A DNA stretch of 64,000 nucleotides from Caprella mutica (GCA_947561585.1 CANNZV010002544.1:96420-160419), one strand, 5' to 3'. Counted from the first letter of the stretch, positions 50,836 through 62,429 are shown. Notes: a model not told the origin generated them from the sequence alone. Translations and numbers: made by a program.

Positions 50836-52029
50836 CTACATTTTGCAGAATGGCTCTCGAGTGTGCATTTCTATCCAGGGAAGGTAATTGACCACTTTAA
50901 TGAAGTAACCAGGATATTCCCTACCGAAGAAGCATGCACCAAGAGAGGTAAGGCCTAGCAGATAGACTCTACGATTCCGTTTGTAAACTAGAGGTCCACC
51001 TGTCGTATCTTCATTGCAATCATCACTGATGTTTGTGCAGAAAATGTTCGAAGTTGTGTTATCCGAGTAAGACTGAGAAGTGGACTTACAGTTAACAGTT
51101 TTCAAATGAGTTTCTTGAAGAATATTGGACTCTGACCCATCATTAAATAGTGTGTTTCTCCAACCGAGTAAGGAAAGTGTTTCGTCAGTTAGTTCAGACA
51201 TCTTGATATTATAGGGTAAACACACCGGGCTCACACCAAAAGTAAAATCAATCGGGGTCTTCAATTTGATGAGAGCGATATCATTGTCTAAACTCCCAGT
51301 GAGGTATCTCTCATGAACAATAAACTTTTCTGCTTCACTATTCTGCTCGTAATAATCTCTCTTGTGTATATCGTATGCACCAAATCTTAATGTGAAATTG
51401 ATTTGTGGACCGAATAGGCATCTTGCTGAAGTCAAGATGAATGTTTCGGATATCAGTATTCCACTGCAGAAGGGATTGGAAGTTTCAGCATTCAATATGG
51501 CCACCATGTACGGATTTTCTAATGGTCCAGCATATTTTCCTCTGATTGCTGGATTTATTTCTTTAATCTCATCGCCGCATATGCAGTTGGAAGCTGTAAC
51601 GTAACATTTTACTTGGACGGTTAGATTGTTTTGGTCTGGAATAGAGTTCCAGAATTTAGCCAAGAAATGTCGACTATTTATCATTCTACGGTATCTATTT
51701 TCGTCTTTCGAGCAAATGTTCTCAGCTACATGATGATCTCTATATCTATAAATAGTGAAACTAGCCTTCGTGCAATTGTCTGAGTTAAACATATCTATTT
51801 GATCGCAAGTCAAGATGACTTTGGAGAATGTAGGAGCTACATACTGGTAGTTGCAGATAGTTGATGAATTTGGATAATGGTTGCAGAACTGAGGAGTTTC
51901 AAACGAATAGTACGTATTAGGAACTATGTGAGTCACTGGATTATTACATCCAGGAGCCATGCAGTCATTTGATGAAACTGTCCAGCAAAGGATAAGCAGG
52001 CAGATACTCCTGTATAATATGGTGGCCAT
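50836..52029 (-). CDS. Secreted CUB plus S1 serine protease homologue, predicted inactive, intronless
   Basis: 397 residues in one exon. A signal peptide is visible (about 1-20: ILYRSICLLILCW, then SS|ND). Residues 23-150 form a cysteine-containing CUB-like domain. An S1 fold follows from about 163, with the conserved SGILIS...ILTSARC and LDNDIALIKL blocks. The catalytic His is Arg203 (TSARC instead of a TAAHC-type motif). Asp250 is kept. The GDSGGP box reads DTTGGP at 341-346, so the Ser position is Thr343. The IVGG activation start is replaced by GKYAG after Arg163. These changes predict a non-catalytic serine protease homologue. The domain order resembles CUB-S1 proteins annotated as venom or salivary protease-like in bugs and other insects, but that name would be inference. 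Several N-x-S/T sites are present. The ATG context is TTGCAATGG; no neighbours share an operon-like relation. Confidence 0.88.
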   Translation of the reverse strand: MATILYRSICLLILCWTVSSNDCMAPGCNNPVTHIVPNTYYSFETPQFCNHYPNSSTICNYQYVAPTFSKVILTCDQIDMFNSDNCTKASFTIYRYRDHHVAENICSKDENRYRRMINSRHFLAKFWNSIPDQNNLTVQVKCYVTASNCICGDEIKEINPAIRGKYAGPLENPYMVAILNAETSNPFCSGILISETFILTSARCLFGPQINFTLRFGAYDIHKRDYYEQNSEAEKFIVHERYLTGSLDNDIALIKLKTPIDFTFGVSPVCLPYNIKMSELTDETLSLLGWRNTLFNDGSESNILQETHLKTVNCKSTSQSYSDNTTSNIFCTNISDDCNEDTTGGPLVYKRNRRVYLLGLTSLGACFFGREYPGYFIKVVNYLPWIEMHTREPFCKM

Positions 52030-52094
52030 TGCAAGGGATTGAACACGTTAGAAGTCAGCTCTTATTGTCACTTATAACTGCTACTTACCAGGCA

Positions 52095-52101
52095 TTATAT
52101 A
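52095..52101 (-). promoter_or_regulatory. TATA box of the protease homologue
   Basis: Reverse strand TATATAA within GTGTATATAATGCC, 66 bp upstream of the ATG. A CAGTT initiator-like word follows about 22 bp downstream, slightly closer than usual. A TATA promoter fits a tissue-specific secreted product. Confidence 0.5.
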
Positions 52102-52571
52102 CACTAATCACAAGTGTTTTATATTTGCTTAATTGTGTGGCAAGGATAAACGAACTCGATAGATTAATTGAGTGCTAATTACAGTTTGCAAGCTATTTAC
52201 CGATGACAGTTAATTTGCATGATAAATTCATCTTGAGATGAGTCATAGATAGCTACCATTTATTATTATGCATTGAGAAAACGCTCCCATTTATGAATCT
52301 GTTAATGTAAATTTTTGATTATCGGGTCCATATATAAGTATAATATTTCAATTTCAATACCTTTATATTTCAAATTCTGTAAAATTTGAAGATTATTTTT
52401 ATTTTCGTGAGTTCGATACTCATATGCGTGAGGTCTGAAAAGACGTAAGGTCCCATCAATTCTAAATTAAAATTCTTTGGAATGGCTTTAAATTTGTAGA
52501 ACTAAATTCATATAGCATATAACAGTTAACAGAAAAGAAATTGATCAAGCATTTGCTTTGTAAGTAATTAT

Positions 52572-53636
52572 GGTTCTAGTTATATTCCACCCCGGTAAAT
52601 TCCACCCGGTATATTCCATCCCGGTAAATTCCACCCCAGTATATTCCACCCCAGGTATATTCCACCCCGGTAAATTCCACCCCTGTGACACGATAAAAAT
52701 CCAAAGATTTCATTTTTAGATTACCATTTGTTAAATAATTTGTACCGATGAAAAAATAACTCAGATAATATCCTGAGACATTTGGACAATATTTAGAGAT
52801 AGCTCAAGGCAATTAAATTTTATCCTAATAGAATTAAATTTTTTCCTAATATGGTAGTTTATTTCAAAGTTTACATGATGAGCAAGTTAATAGTAATTCC
52901 TTTTAACATGAAACTGCATATGTGCTCTTACAACAATGGTTGGATGAGGTATGGAAGAGATCGCCTAGCAGAGACCACCCACTCAATGTTTTCGCTCTTT
53001 GCTAATAAGTTGCTGTTTTGGATTCTAGGACCAAATTCCACGTGGTCAAAATCTATCAATGTAAAAAGGCATTAATCTCCCAGTCTTAAAACCCTGTACA
53101 ATAATCTTCACATCCCTATCGAAAACCTCCTGGTTTAAAAAAAACATAAAAAAGCTTTCGGTCAAAAACCACCACTTTTACAAGAAGTTAAAATACCAAA
53201 TTCAAAATGAAATGAATATATCAAGAAGTACTATATATGACATCATTTTACAATTAATATCGTTGTCGTGTTGGCGGTAGTGAAGAAAATCAGCTTGAGA
53301 TTGAAAATCTAAATACCTCAACTGATAAATGCGTTCACACAACCTTTCTTTCTGCTGTTCTGTTACATGTGTAGTGAAAAATTTACAGCTTATGATTAGC
53401 CAGCAAAAGGTTTATTTAATTTGATACAGTGAAAATGCAAGTTATCTAGTATTATAATATATAATATTAATAAAAGACTAATATTAATAATTAACCAAAC
53501 CTAATCTGTAAAGTGGGGTGGAATTTACAGGGGTGGAATATACCTAGGGTGGAATATACCGGGGTGGAATTTACCGGGGTGGAATATACCGGGGTGGAAT
53601 TTACAGGGGTGGAATATATCGGGATGGCCGATCATT
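52572..53636. mobile_element. Foldback-like element 2, phrase TATTCCACCCCGG
   Basis: The left arm 52577-52684 repeats TATTCCACCCCGGTAAATTC-type 17-mers about six times; the right arm 53513-53620 repeats the complement (GGGGTGGAATTTACC, GGGGTGGAATATACC). GTAATTAT flanks it at 52564-52571 and 53637-53644; the empty host repeat copy has TTAATTAT once at 62518-62525. The interior shows no ORF of note. Confidence 0.82.
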
Positions 53637-53752
53637 GTAATTATAAAAGAAAAAGAAATGTCCGACTTTCTAAAATATTAAATATAAGAACAAGTGATAA
53701 TTACGAACTTTATCTGACATTCTCGTATATTTAATGGTAATTTGTTTTTAGG

Positions 53753-54708
53753 GACACTTTTGGGTATTGTACGGTAAGTTCACAGCCCTTAATTCATCGC
53801 ATGGTAAGTTCACCGCTATTCAATTCACTGCAAAAAATGACCAAGATTATTGTCAAAAGCAGAATATTATAATAAAACTTAAAATAAAATGATGGTAATG
53901 GATAATGTATGAATATCCCAGGTAAGTAAGATTCATTTCTGGAATATTCTATAATATCTCAGGAGTAAACCCTTTCTGCCTGGGTACATTCCAAAGCATT
54001 TGCCGTAACTGTAGCTACAAGAAAAATCATTATCGATGTGTAGAAATTGGCAGGGTGTTTTACGCAGTTGAGTTGTAAAAATTAAAATTCTTACGCAAAG
54101 ATACTACAAAAGGAAAAATAGAGTAATTCTATATGTAATGAGGATTACCCATACGGTGAACTTCCCATGCGGTGAATTGAGTTACGGTGAACTTCCCATG
54201 CGAGAATTGAGTTACGGTGAACTTCCCATGCGAGAATTGAGTTACGGTGAACTTCTCATGCGGTGAATTGAGTTACGGTGAACTTCCCATGCGAGAATTG
54301 AGTTACGGTGAACTTCCCATGCGAGAATTGAGTTACGGTGAACTTCCCATGCGGCGAATTGAGTTACGGTGAACTTACCACGCGGTGAATTGAGTTACGG
54401 GGAACTTACCACGCGGTGAATTGAGTTAAGGTGAACTTCCCATGCGAGAATTGAGTTACGGTGAACTTCCCATGCGGCGAATTGAGTTACGGTGAACTTA
54501 CCACGCGGTGAATTGAGTTACGGGGAACTTACCACGCGGTGAATTGAGTTACGGTGAACTTCCCATGCGCCGAATTGAGTTACGGTCAAGTCCCCATACG
54601 GTGAATTGAGTTACAATGAACTTACCATGCGGTGAATTGAGTGCGGAAACTTTCCGGTGGTGAATTGAGTGAGGGAACTTACATGTATAATCCTTTTATG
54701 CACCAGCT
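53753..54708. mobile_element. Foldback-like element 3, phrase GGTGAACTTCCCATGC
   Basis: The left arm (53768-53830) has two units, ACGGTAAGTTCAC and ATGGTAAGTTCACCGC, with AATTCA. The right arm (54150-54680) has about 15-16 units of 29-31 bp, GAATTGAGTTACGGTGAACTTCCCATGCG. Flanking TGTTTTTA and TGTTTTTTA are a likely target duplication; the empty host repeat copy reads TGTTTTTTTAGGG near 62635. Confidence 0.75.
54150..54680 (+). repeat. 29-31 bp tandem repeat array, about 15 copies
   Basis: GAATTGAGTTACGGTGAACT recurs with the variable joint CATGCGAG, CATGCGGTG, CATGCGGCG or CACGCGGTG. Higher-order order of variants is visible (two similar blocks at 54330-54420 and 54470-54545). Confidence 0.92.
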
Positions 54709-54856
54709 GTTTTTTACGGTAATGGTATTTAGATAACAGTATAGGTAGCCATTTATGAGATATTTTCAGTTTTATCACAGTTTTGAATTAGTGAAAAGTA
54801 TTTTTGACTTTTTCTTTGCTTTGAAAGTCGTAGCGAACGTAGTGAAAAAAACTATA

Positions 54857-55756
54857 GGTCCATTCGCCGAAAACACACTCGCCGAAAAAATGAAAATTAT
54901 TTTCCTAAATAAGGTATACTTATTTTACAATAAAAACAGTAAAGTAAACATTTGGTAAAGTATACACTATCCCCCCAGCCGGACCGCTAACCTCACCTTA
55001 GGTCCGGGGTGGGCACATGTTGTGTTTTTCAGTGCCGAAGTATGGAATCTCAGTGCCGTTACCATTTTCTTTTCGTTTTTTTAAATTGCAGGGGTTACTG
55101 AGGAATTAAAATGAGGTGGTAGATTTGGGTGAAAGACTTTTGATTCAATGTGTATCCATATTAGGCACGAAATGCAGTCTCCGTTTAATATAATGATTAT
55201 TTTTTATTTCCATGGACTGGAAAGTTATTTCATGAAAAAATTTTTTAGGTGCATATTGTGTAGTGTATTCTATGTTATTCCTATGCTTTTAGTAAAATTT
55301 ATTTTTGTACTGTAGATAGATATTTTGTATTTATTTTAAGATTCTAATTTTCCCATAAACTCTAGCTTCAAGGGGCTGCTCCCTTTATTCTAATAGTATT
55401 ATATTATCAAATATTGTCCAATTATTTTTATTGTGAGTATTACTATAAACAATATTACGAACTGTCAGAATATATTGCTCAACAATTTGAATTTTTTCAT
55501 CATGGATTTCATCGCAAATTTTAGGGGTGGAAAGAAGCTTCGCTTACATCGTGGACAGAAAATTAGTCACGAGTACACATTAGTGATTTTATCATCCCAC
55601 ATCTTCAATTAGGATTGTTATCATTGGTTATTATATAATATAATATATAAATTTATTCATTTGGATTGTACAAATGTTACTATCTCATTTTTGTTCAAAA
55701 ATATAAATATTTCTATCGAATATCCGTTCCTTCATATGTCGTTCGGCGAATTGTCC
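54857..55756. mobile_element. Foldback-like element 4, phrase CATTCGCCGAA
   Basis: Left GGTCCATTCGCCGAAAACAC then ACTCGCCGAA; right GTTCGGCGAATTGTCC, the complement. About 900 bp, no ORF. The inside holds GGACCGCTAAC...TTAGGTCC near 54980-55006. Target duplication not identified. Confidence 0.6.
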
Positions 55757-55789
55757 GTCAACGGTTTATAATTTTTCAAACACTAATTG

Positions 55790-56045
55790 CAGTTTTAGAG
55801 TATAGCGCTTCAGCTACGAGGTTTTAACATTTTTGTGTTAGGTAGGAATGTGGACTTCATTTATCCATCTACATTTTCCTCTTCCATTCGTGATTGCAGC
55901 CACCAGAGTTTGTGTCCTCTTACGTCACTTTCATTGGTGAGTAACTTCATTCACTTTATTTTCTGACTGCTGCGTATAGTCCCTTGTATTTTATTTCCTC
56001 TTGACGTTAGCGATATGACATTTGGTTTCGAAGCAGACATAAACC
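55790..56045 (+). repeat. Dispersed repeat family A, partial copy
   Basis: Landmarks TATAGCGCTTCAGC, TGTTAGGTAGGAATG, CACTTTCATTGGTGAGT and CTTGACGTTAGCGATATGAC are in the family order, with an internal deletion. Confidence 0.65.
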
Positions 56046-56355
56046 CCATATTAAACTAAAGTTAGTAGCTCTAGAATTATCACAAGCACTAACAGAGAAA
56101 TTATTATTGAACAATACATTGTTAGAGAAATAGAAAGCCGAGAGAAGAAATGCCTTCATTTGATCTGCTGCTCGTCTACAAAGTTTTGGCATATGATGAA
56201 CATGGCGATGTCATTGACTATGTGCGAAGATTTGAACTCAATTTAGTTATTAAATTTTATAATCATTGTATTTTAATGTGAATATTTTTTCAGTCATTTA
56301 ATTGCAACACATGCTCGTAAATTAAACAAGAGGAGCGTATATGTGTGGCGTGAGC

Positions 56356-57174
56356 GGACAAAATGCCTAACGGACAAAAGGCCTAAAATGAATTGCAAAT
56401 TTATTTCCAATATGAAAAATTGCGGACAAAGATTTTTAAATTATAATAAGGGAGACAAAGTTTTGTCTCAGTGAGAGTTAATTAAATCACTATCATATTG
56501 AATATGAACATTTGTAACTCAGAGTGCTTAGTTACGATTTTAGATGTCGCTGTATTTGTGATTTATCACTAAACTGTTTGTTCTATTTAACAAATCACTT
56601 GAATATAATAATCTTCCTCTATGTAGACTTTTTTATTAGATATCTTTAATCGTATTCATCTATTTTGATTTTGATATAGTGTTTATTTTATTAGATAGCT
56701 ATAAGCATCTTCAATCTATAGTGATGTTTTTAGTTGCTTTTGAAATTCTAAATCAAGTTAAGTAATTTAAATGTTTATATGAGTTAGTCCTGAAATGCAA
56801 TTAACTACCCTGGTTATAAAAACACCCGCCGATATTTGTATTATTTCACTACCTTAAAATTAAAAGTTCTGCTGGGCAAAAAATACTACAGTATACCTAT
56901 TCTTTAGGAAATGTAATTGAGATGCAGTATATAATATTTACATAAATTTCACATAAGTTAAAAAAATATTATTTGATGCTTAATGACGAGGGTTATTATA
57001 ATATAATGTATATTGTTTTTTATTTACTAATAATAATTTCATTACATATATCACTTCAATATTTTCGATTAGGCCCTTTTGTTTAAAAAGGGAGTTTATT
57101 CAATGTATTACTCTCTTTCCAACAATATTTTATGTCATTAATTTATAATTTTCATTCCTTTAGGCATTTTGTCC
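56356..57174. mobile_element. Foldback-like element 5, phrase GGACAAAATGCC
   Basis: The left end GGACAAAATGCCTAACGGAC with AAAAGGCCTAA and right end TTAGGCATTTTGTCC are exactly inverted over 15 bp; a second GCCCTTTTGT lies inside on the right. About 820 bp of AT-rich, non-coding middle. No clear target duplication. Confidence 0.65.
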
Positions 57175-58199
57175 TATAGTGAGTGAGTATGAGAGTATGG
57201 AATAAGACGTAATGTATCAAGTATTTAAATAATATGTTCTCTATTAACTATAATCAATACACGCAGTTCTCGAACCCTTCTCTTGAACTTGATTAAAAGG
57301 TATTATCAACACGCATTACTATAATGCAATTTGCAATGCGAGAAATCAGTTGCAGTATATAAACGGTGTCCGGAAAACTGCCAGGCGGAAAACTGCCAGT
57401 CACTTATTGGCAATACATGTATATTTTTAGACTTTCTGAAATATTCTTTAGTTATAAACACATTTTAATTTATAAAAAACGGCGTTAGTCCTTCTTTAAG
57501 ACGCTAAGGGGACATTCATTTCTACTGTAATAACTACATAGATATTGGAATACTTAAATAATATTAAAAAAAAATATTTCAACAAATCTACTTTATTAGT
57601 AAACCAAACTTCAGTACACATAAAGATTTTATAATTACTATTTTTTAACTTATTTTCAAAGTTAAATAAATTTTAAAAATATGTTCAGTTACGTTTATAG
57701 TCTCTTGTTCTTAATTTCCTATTGACGTCAGCAATATAGCCTTTGGTTCCGAAGCAAACGTTAATCCCTGTGTACTGATTTGTGAATACTATGTATGTTT
57801 GGGGTCCTGAGGGGGTGGTTTTCTTTATTTTTTTTCCGGGCAGGCATTTCTATATTTCAATATTCATATTCAATATTTCCAGTAGTTAAGTTCTTTCTTT
57901 CACATGGTAGCGTGGTTATTAATTAGTGCCGAGCGGGCATTTATTTACGTGGGTTACGATTCTTCCTAGAAAGAATAATCAATTTGTCTAATTTACTGTT
58001 TACGTTACTTGTCAATAATAATCATTAATTCCATCACTTCATTAAATAACATCAAATCGAATATCGTACCAAAATAACAAGGTTAAATAAAACACACTCA
58101 CAGTTTAAATTAGGTGTACTCTAATTAAGTAATCGATCAGACAAAAGGTTCGAGAAATAGTAAATCCTACATCTACATCGTACATCTAATTCAATTAAT

Positions 58200-59100
58200 C
58201 AAACATCTACCTATGGAGGAGTTTAACTTACAACATGGGTCAAGCTTTGGAGGTTGAAAGTATACTTTTCACAAATAAACACTGGCACGATCACTGAGGG
58301 AATACGGGTGGTGTTACTGAATTTCTAATGGAGTTGATGCGGCTGGAAACTCTTCGGAACCACTGTACTAGTGTATTGGGAACGGCTGAAGTCCTCCACT
58401 GGAACTTTGTCAATTGACGTGGACGACAACTCGTGCAAATCACGGTACGATGATGGTGACTCTGGCTTCAGACTCCTACTGCTTATTGAATGTCTGCTCT
58501 GCAACATGAGAAGTTGTTCTGCAACGTCAGAAGTTATTCTGCAATAGACTTCAGTTCTTAGATCCCACATTCTGTCTCATTTGGCTTCGACTCTGCTGTA
58601 AAGAATACAACCTCTGCTGCCGGGATTCATTGAATTGCAAGATTCAGCCACTTGCTAAGGATCCAATCTCCACCACTATGACGGGCGGAGATCTTCATCG
58701 ACTAAGTCCTGCGATTGTCACCTAAGGCTGGGGTGAGAGAAGACTTCACCCCGCCGGGGTCTTATCCAGACCGGTAAACTACTTAAGACACTCTTGTAAG
58801 CAGAGAGTGACGACAGACAGAGTAGGACCCTTCATAATCTCAATCCACCGCTTATATACTCCTCAGATTCATCTAAAACTCCACCCAAGTCTAAACGTAA
58901 GATGCCGCTGATCTCACTTCTCCAATTCCGATTGGTTCTCAACCCTCCTGTAGGCTGTCCCTAATTCTACCCTCAACTAATAGAAACTGACCAATTCAAA
59001 AATAACTCCTCCTATACTTCCGACTAAACTAATTACTTTCTCCCAGAAAAGAAACATCAAACTTGAAATCTGTTAGGATACATGAAACCTCAAGAGCTCG
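58200..59100 (-). mobile_element. Possible LTR and leader of a retrotransposon
   Basis: The reverse strand has GAGTATATAAGCGG (TATA-like), a following GC-richer R/U5-like stretch, and an 81-codon ORF (58570-58325) that may be a decayed gag start. No RT, integrase or second LTR is visible, so the call is tentative. Confidence 0.35.
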
Positions 59101-59694
59101 TTATTTCTATAAAGTAAACCACAGAAACCTCTAGTCTAGAGAAAACAGTAGGTGGTTACTTACCCTCACCAAATGCATTACATGTAACAGAGTTTGAAAC
59201 TCTTATTCACTCTCCTAAAGCAATAAATATTATTGTCAAACAACCATTCTAAAACCACAAACATTTGAGCAGAAGGGAAATATTCAATGACACTGTTTTA
59301 TTTCAAAGTCACAAAATAATTAACTTCAAATAACAAACCGGTCTGAAGATTTTATAACTACAAGTATACAACTAGATAATTAGATATTCTCACAATAATA
59401 TAGTTTTAAATTATACAATAAATTAAGTGAATGTTAAATCAACTTATATGTATGTTAAATAGTTATTACATATACCATATACATTTTTATTCTCCATGTC
59501 CATACATTTTAACAATTTTCATTTATATGTAAAAAGTATTATTAATTAATATGCAATCAATTCGATCGAGTGAAATTGTCAGAGAATTAGGTAAGTAATA
59601 GCAGTTTAATAATCATAGATGATGGGTTGCAAATTCTAAATATTTCACGCACATCGATCAAAGTTTTTTTTATTGTGAGTACACGTGAATATTA

Positions 59695-60135
59695 AGCTTC
59701 CCTACAAACAATTCCATGTGTATACCATGTGGCACTTACACATTTAAATCATGTGTATACCATGCATATTTTTGGAAATGGATACCATATTTATTGCATG
59801 TTGTTTTACGTGATAATATGGTAAATTATATGTAGTTACCATATGTTATAAGTATGGTATTTAACATGTTGCTATGAATGTGGTAATTAACACTTGGTAA
59901 ACACTTGTTATAAGTATGGTAATTTACATGTGGATATGATGTGGTGTATACAATCTCTATTTGATATGTTTTTTTATGATATGGTTTCAAAATGGCATAA
60001 CCACATGTTAATTATGTGTTTTTATGATGGTTAGATTGGTTCAATGTGGATAGCACATATTCATACTGCATTGCCACATTAAAACCATTAAACCACATGG
60101 TAAATATGTGTTAGCAATAGGGAATGGTTTGCAGG
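59695..60135. repeat. Island of CATGTG / CACATG phrases
   Basis: Words such as CATGTGTATACCATG, TATGGTAATTTACATGTGG, GTTAATTATGTG and CACATGGTAAATATGTG are repeated in both orientations over about 430 bp, probably another phrase-type palindromic element. Ends are near CCATGTGTATACC and GGTAAATATGTG. Confidence 0.55.
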
Positions 60136-60568
60136 GTTGAAGACTTGTTCAATTCTCAAATTATAAACACGAAACGAAATAATTAGACACTAAACCCGTT
60201 ATGAACTGATAATGTAAAGACGCGTTGTGTAAAAAATGAAATTGTACTCTGTCCCTAATACAATAATTTTTATTCCTTTGTTTCTTCTCATAGTATTTTC
60301 AAAGAAATGTTATCTATCTATATTGTAATTAATGAATTTCTGTAATATTTATCTAATTTTGTATTTTAAATATTTTTTTAATCAATTTGTGTACATTTAA
60401 CTATTATTTTTATTTTGTAAAAATGAATATCCATTTAACTCCTCAACGAAAGGCGAACGGCTTTTTTATAAATTAAATGTCATTATTGACTAAACTGATT
60501 AAATTGCCAATAAGTGACTGGCAGTTTTCCGTTTAGGCAGTTTTCCGCCTGGCAGTTTTCCGTGTACC

Positions 60569-60705
60569 ATATAAACTTACCATGCTGTGAATTGAGTGAG
60601 TTGAAATTTCCCGCGATGAATTGATTACGGTGAATTTTCGCGCGATGAATTGATTACAGTGAAGTTTCCTGCGGTGAATTTTCCCGCGGTGAATTACCTC
60701 CAATC
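60569..60705 (+). repeat. Older, diverged copy of the element 3 repeat array
   Basis: CTTACCATGCTGTGAATTGA, ATTTCCCGCGATGAATTGAT and TTCCTGCGGTGAATTTTCCC resemble the units at 54150-54680. With element 6 removed, the left flank (AATGCGAGAAATCAGTTGCA) joins on as one more unit, so element 6 inserted into this array. Confidence 0.7.
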
Positions 60706-61139
60706 GTGATGAATAGCTCAAGCTTTTCGTTAGGCTCGAACGGTTTAAGCCATATTTTGAAATTGTACATGAGAAAAGCATCCACATTTTTTGATAGATT
60801 TTTGTAGGTTTTTTGAGATATAACGACGAGTATCTTTGTATAAACTTCTGATGGAACTATGAAAATTAAATTTATTTTAGTTACAAGGTTAACTTTATCA
60901 AGAAAGACTTAATTTGAAGTTCTGTGGCTTAGGCCCAATTCCTCCACCGTACGCGTCATATAATGATATATTCCATCAAATTCAACACTAGAACTACAAA
61001 GCAGCCAATTTGACGGCTTTTTACTTTTCAAATATTTGTATCTCATAAATTATGAATGGGAGTATACTTGATTTATATTTCAGTATAACGAGACAAAAAT
61101 TTAGGAACAGTTAATTTGCAAACATCAAGCGTTCAAACT
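60706..61139. other. Non-coding spacer
   Basis: No recognised feature. Confidence 0.4.
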
Positions 61140-61690
61140 CATCATTCATGGCAAACTTTGACATCGAAACTCTGTTTAGTAATTTTATTTTGGATGAAAC
61201 GTCTCTCTATTAATTAGAAGCCAATGGTGTCTCCCAGTTTGTCTTCCTGTTTCTTCAAGCAGTTGATTGAGCTCGCTGTTAAGAATGTCCTCTTCCTTTT
61301 CAATGGTAAGTTATTTTCCCAATTTGATGGTGTAGGTATGGGAAATCCTCTTGGTCCCACTCTTGTGAATATCATTTTATGTTTCATGAGCAACGTTGGT
61401 TAGATAATGGTCTCATTGAATTTAAATCGAAATTTTATAGTAGATTCACAGTTGATATTTCCCTACTGTTTTCCGATCAATCTACCATAAAGCATCCAAT
61501 CTAATAGTAATATAAAGCATTTTATCATCAAATTTACATCAGATATCTTTAAACCTGTTTATTCCCGCTATTATTAAAAAAAAGAAACTTTACAATTTCA
61601 GCAAAAGCTTTGAAAAGGAATATTTCCACCCTCAGCTTCGCACTGGTAAATGGAATCGTTTTAGTACAAATCTTAAAGGTCTCTTCTAAA
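61140..61690 (+). pseudogene. Penelope-like reverse transcriptase fragment
   Basis: Translation gives LFLFNGKLFSQFDGVGMGNP and LGPTLVNIILC, a reverse-transcriptase motif of the QxDGVxMGxPLGPxLAN type seen in Penelope-like elements. After a gap it gives FYSRFTVDISLLFSDQ, where the catalytic YxDD is lost. A poly-A-rich deletion zone and frame changes follow, then NISTLSFALVNG. Non-functional. The GIY-YIG part is absent here; compare 5265-5991. Confidence 0.72.
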
Positions 61691-61691
61691 G

Positions 61692-61829
61692 GAACGTTTT
61701 GCATGTAGCGATTATCTCTCAGAGATAACCGCCCAGCGAAAATCGCTGAATACTAGTTAAATGTATTCCTATTGCTGGGCGATCTTCGCTGAACGATATT
61801 CGCAACAATCGCTGCATGCAAAACGTACC
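61692..61829. mobile_element. 138-bp MITE inside the Penelope-like fragment
   Basis: Ends ACGTTTTGCATGTAGCGATT and AATCGCTGCATGCAAAACGT (one mismatch). Inside, GCCCAGCGAAAATCGCTGAA faces its complement GCTGGGCGATCTTCGCTGAA. Confidence 0.72.
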
Positions 61830-62429
61830 ATAAGCAATTTTTTTTATCGTTTCAATCAACGAGGCTAATGTTTCTTATCATGTTGCTTCAACCCCCGTGA
61901 AATTTGATAGCCTATTTTTAATTGTATATGCTTTTAAACATTTAAATAATCAAAACTCTACAATAGCTATTTTACTTCCTACTTGCTAATTTTCAATCAA
62001 AAGAAGAAGAATGTACACCGTTTGTTTTGAATGTCAACTGGGTATTACTTATTAGGTATAATAAATTCATTTAATATTCGTGTAAAAGTATAACATTGGA
62101 TAAACTTACTATATAAACGTATAATCATTCAGAAAACAATTAATATCTTAAACGAAGGCTGAAAACGAATTGTTTGTTTATAAATTCAAATTTTAAATCA
62201 AAATAAAGAGTGTGCAATATTTTTCTTCATCGTTAGGTTAGTTATTCGGACAACTGTTCCACACAGATTATTAAAAAGTTTAAAATGTAATAATAAAATA
62301 TATACTGAACCGAATTGTATGCGGTTTGCAGAATAATGATCCTAGACCTTAGTTCTATAATATTATGTAATAAACTCATTCTTTTCCGTAGCCCGGAGAG
62401 GACCTTTGAAGGTCCTCTCCACAATAAAT

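Larger units (their letters stand above)
52455..54830 (+). repeat. Host repeat R, copy 1, split by two foldback elements
   Basis: The pieces 52455-52571, 53637-53752 and 54709-54830 join into a sequence matching the unbroken copy at about 62430-62770 (GATTTGTAGA(A/G)CTAA, TTTAATGGTAATT, GGTATTTAGATA, GGTATAGGTAGCCATTTAT, TTTTTCTTTGCTT). Confidence 0.75.
57365..60568. mobile_element. Foldback-like element 6, phrase CGGAAAACTGCC
   Basis: The left arm GGTGTCCGGAAAACTGCC, AGGCGGAAAACTGCC, AGTCACTTATTGGCAAT is matched by the complement on the right, which has one extra phrase unit. ATATAAAC flanks both sides exactly (57357-57364, 60569-60576). The interior carries a family A scrap (57690-57775), an LTR-like segment (58200-59100) and an ATGTG/CACAT phrase island (59700-60130). 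Confidence 0.82.

Noticed and set aside
51362..51604. Forward ORF of 80 codons
   Set aside because: Antisense to the protease homologue; no independent evidence.
53513..53734. Protein with VEYTGVEFTG repeats
   Set aside because: Translation of the non-coding 17-bp repeats in the right arm of element 2.
54150..54680. 29-31 bp repeats resembling a CRISPR array
   Set aside because: Head-to-tail units with no spacers; they are an arm of a foldback element.
58325..58570. Real 81-codon gene
   Set aside because: It lies in an LTR-like segment within element 6; at best a decayed gag start.
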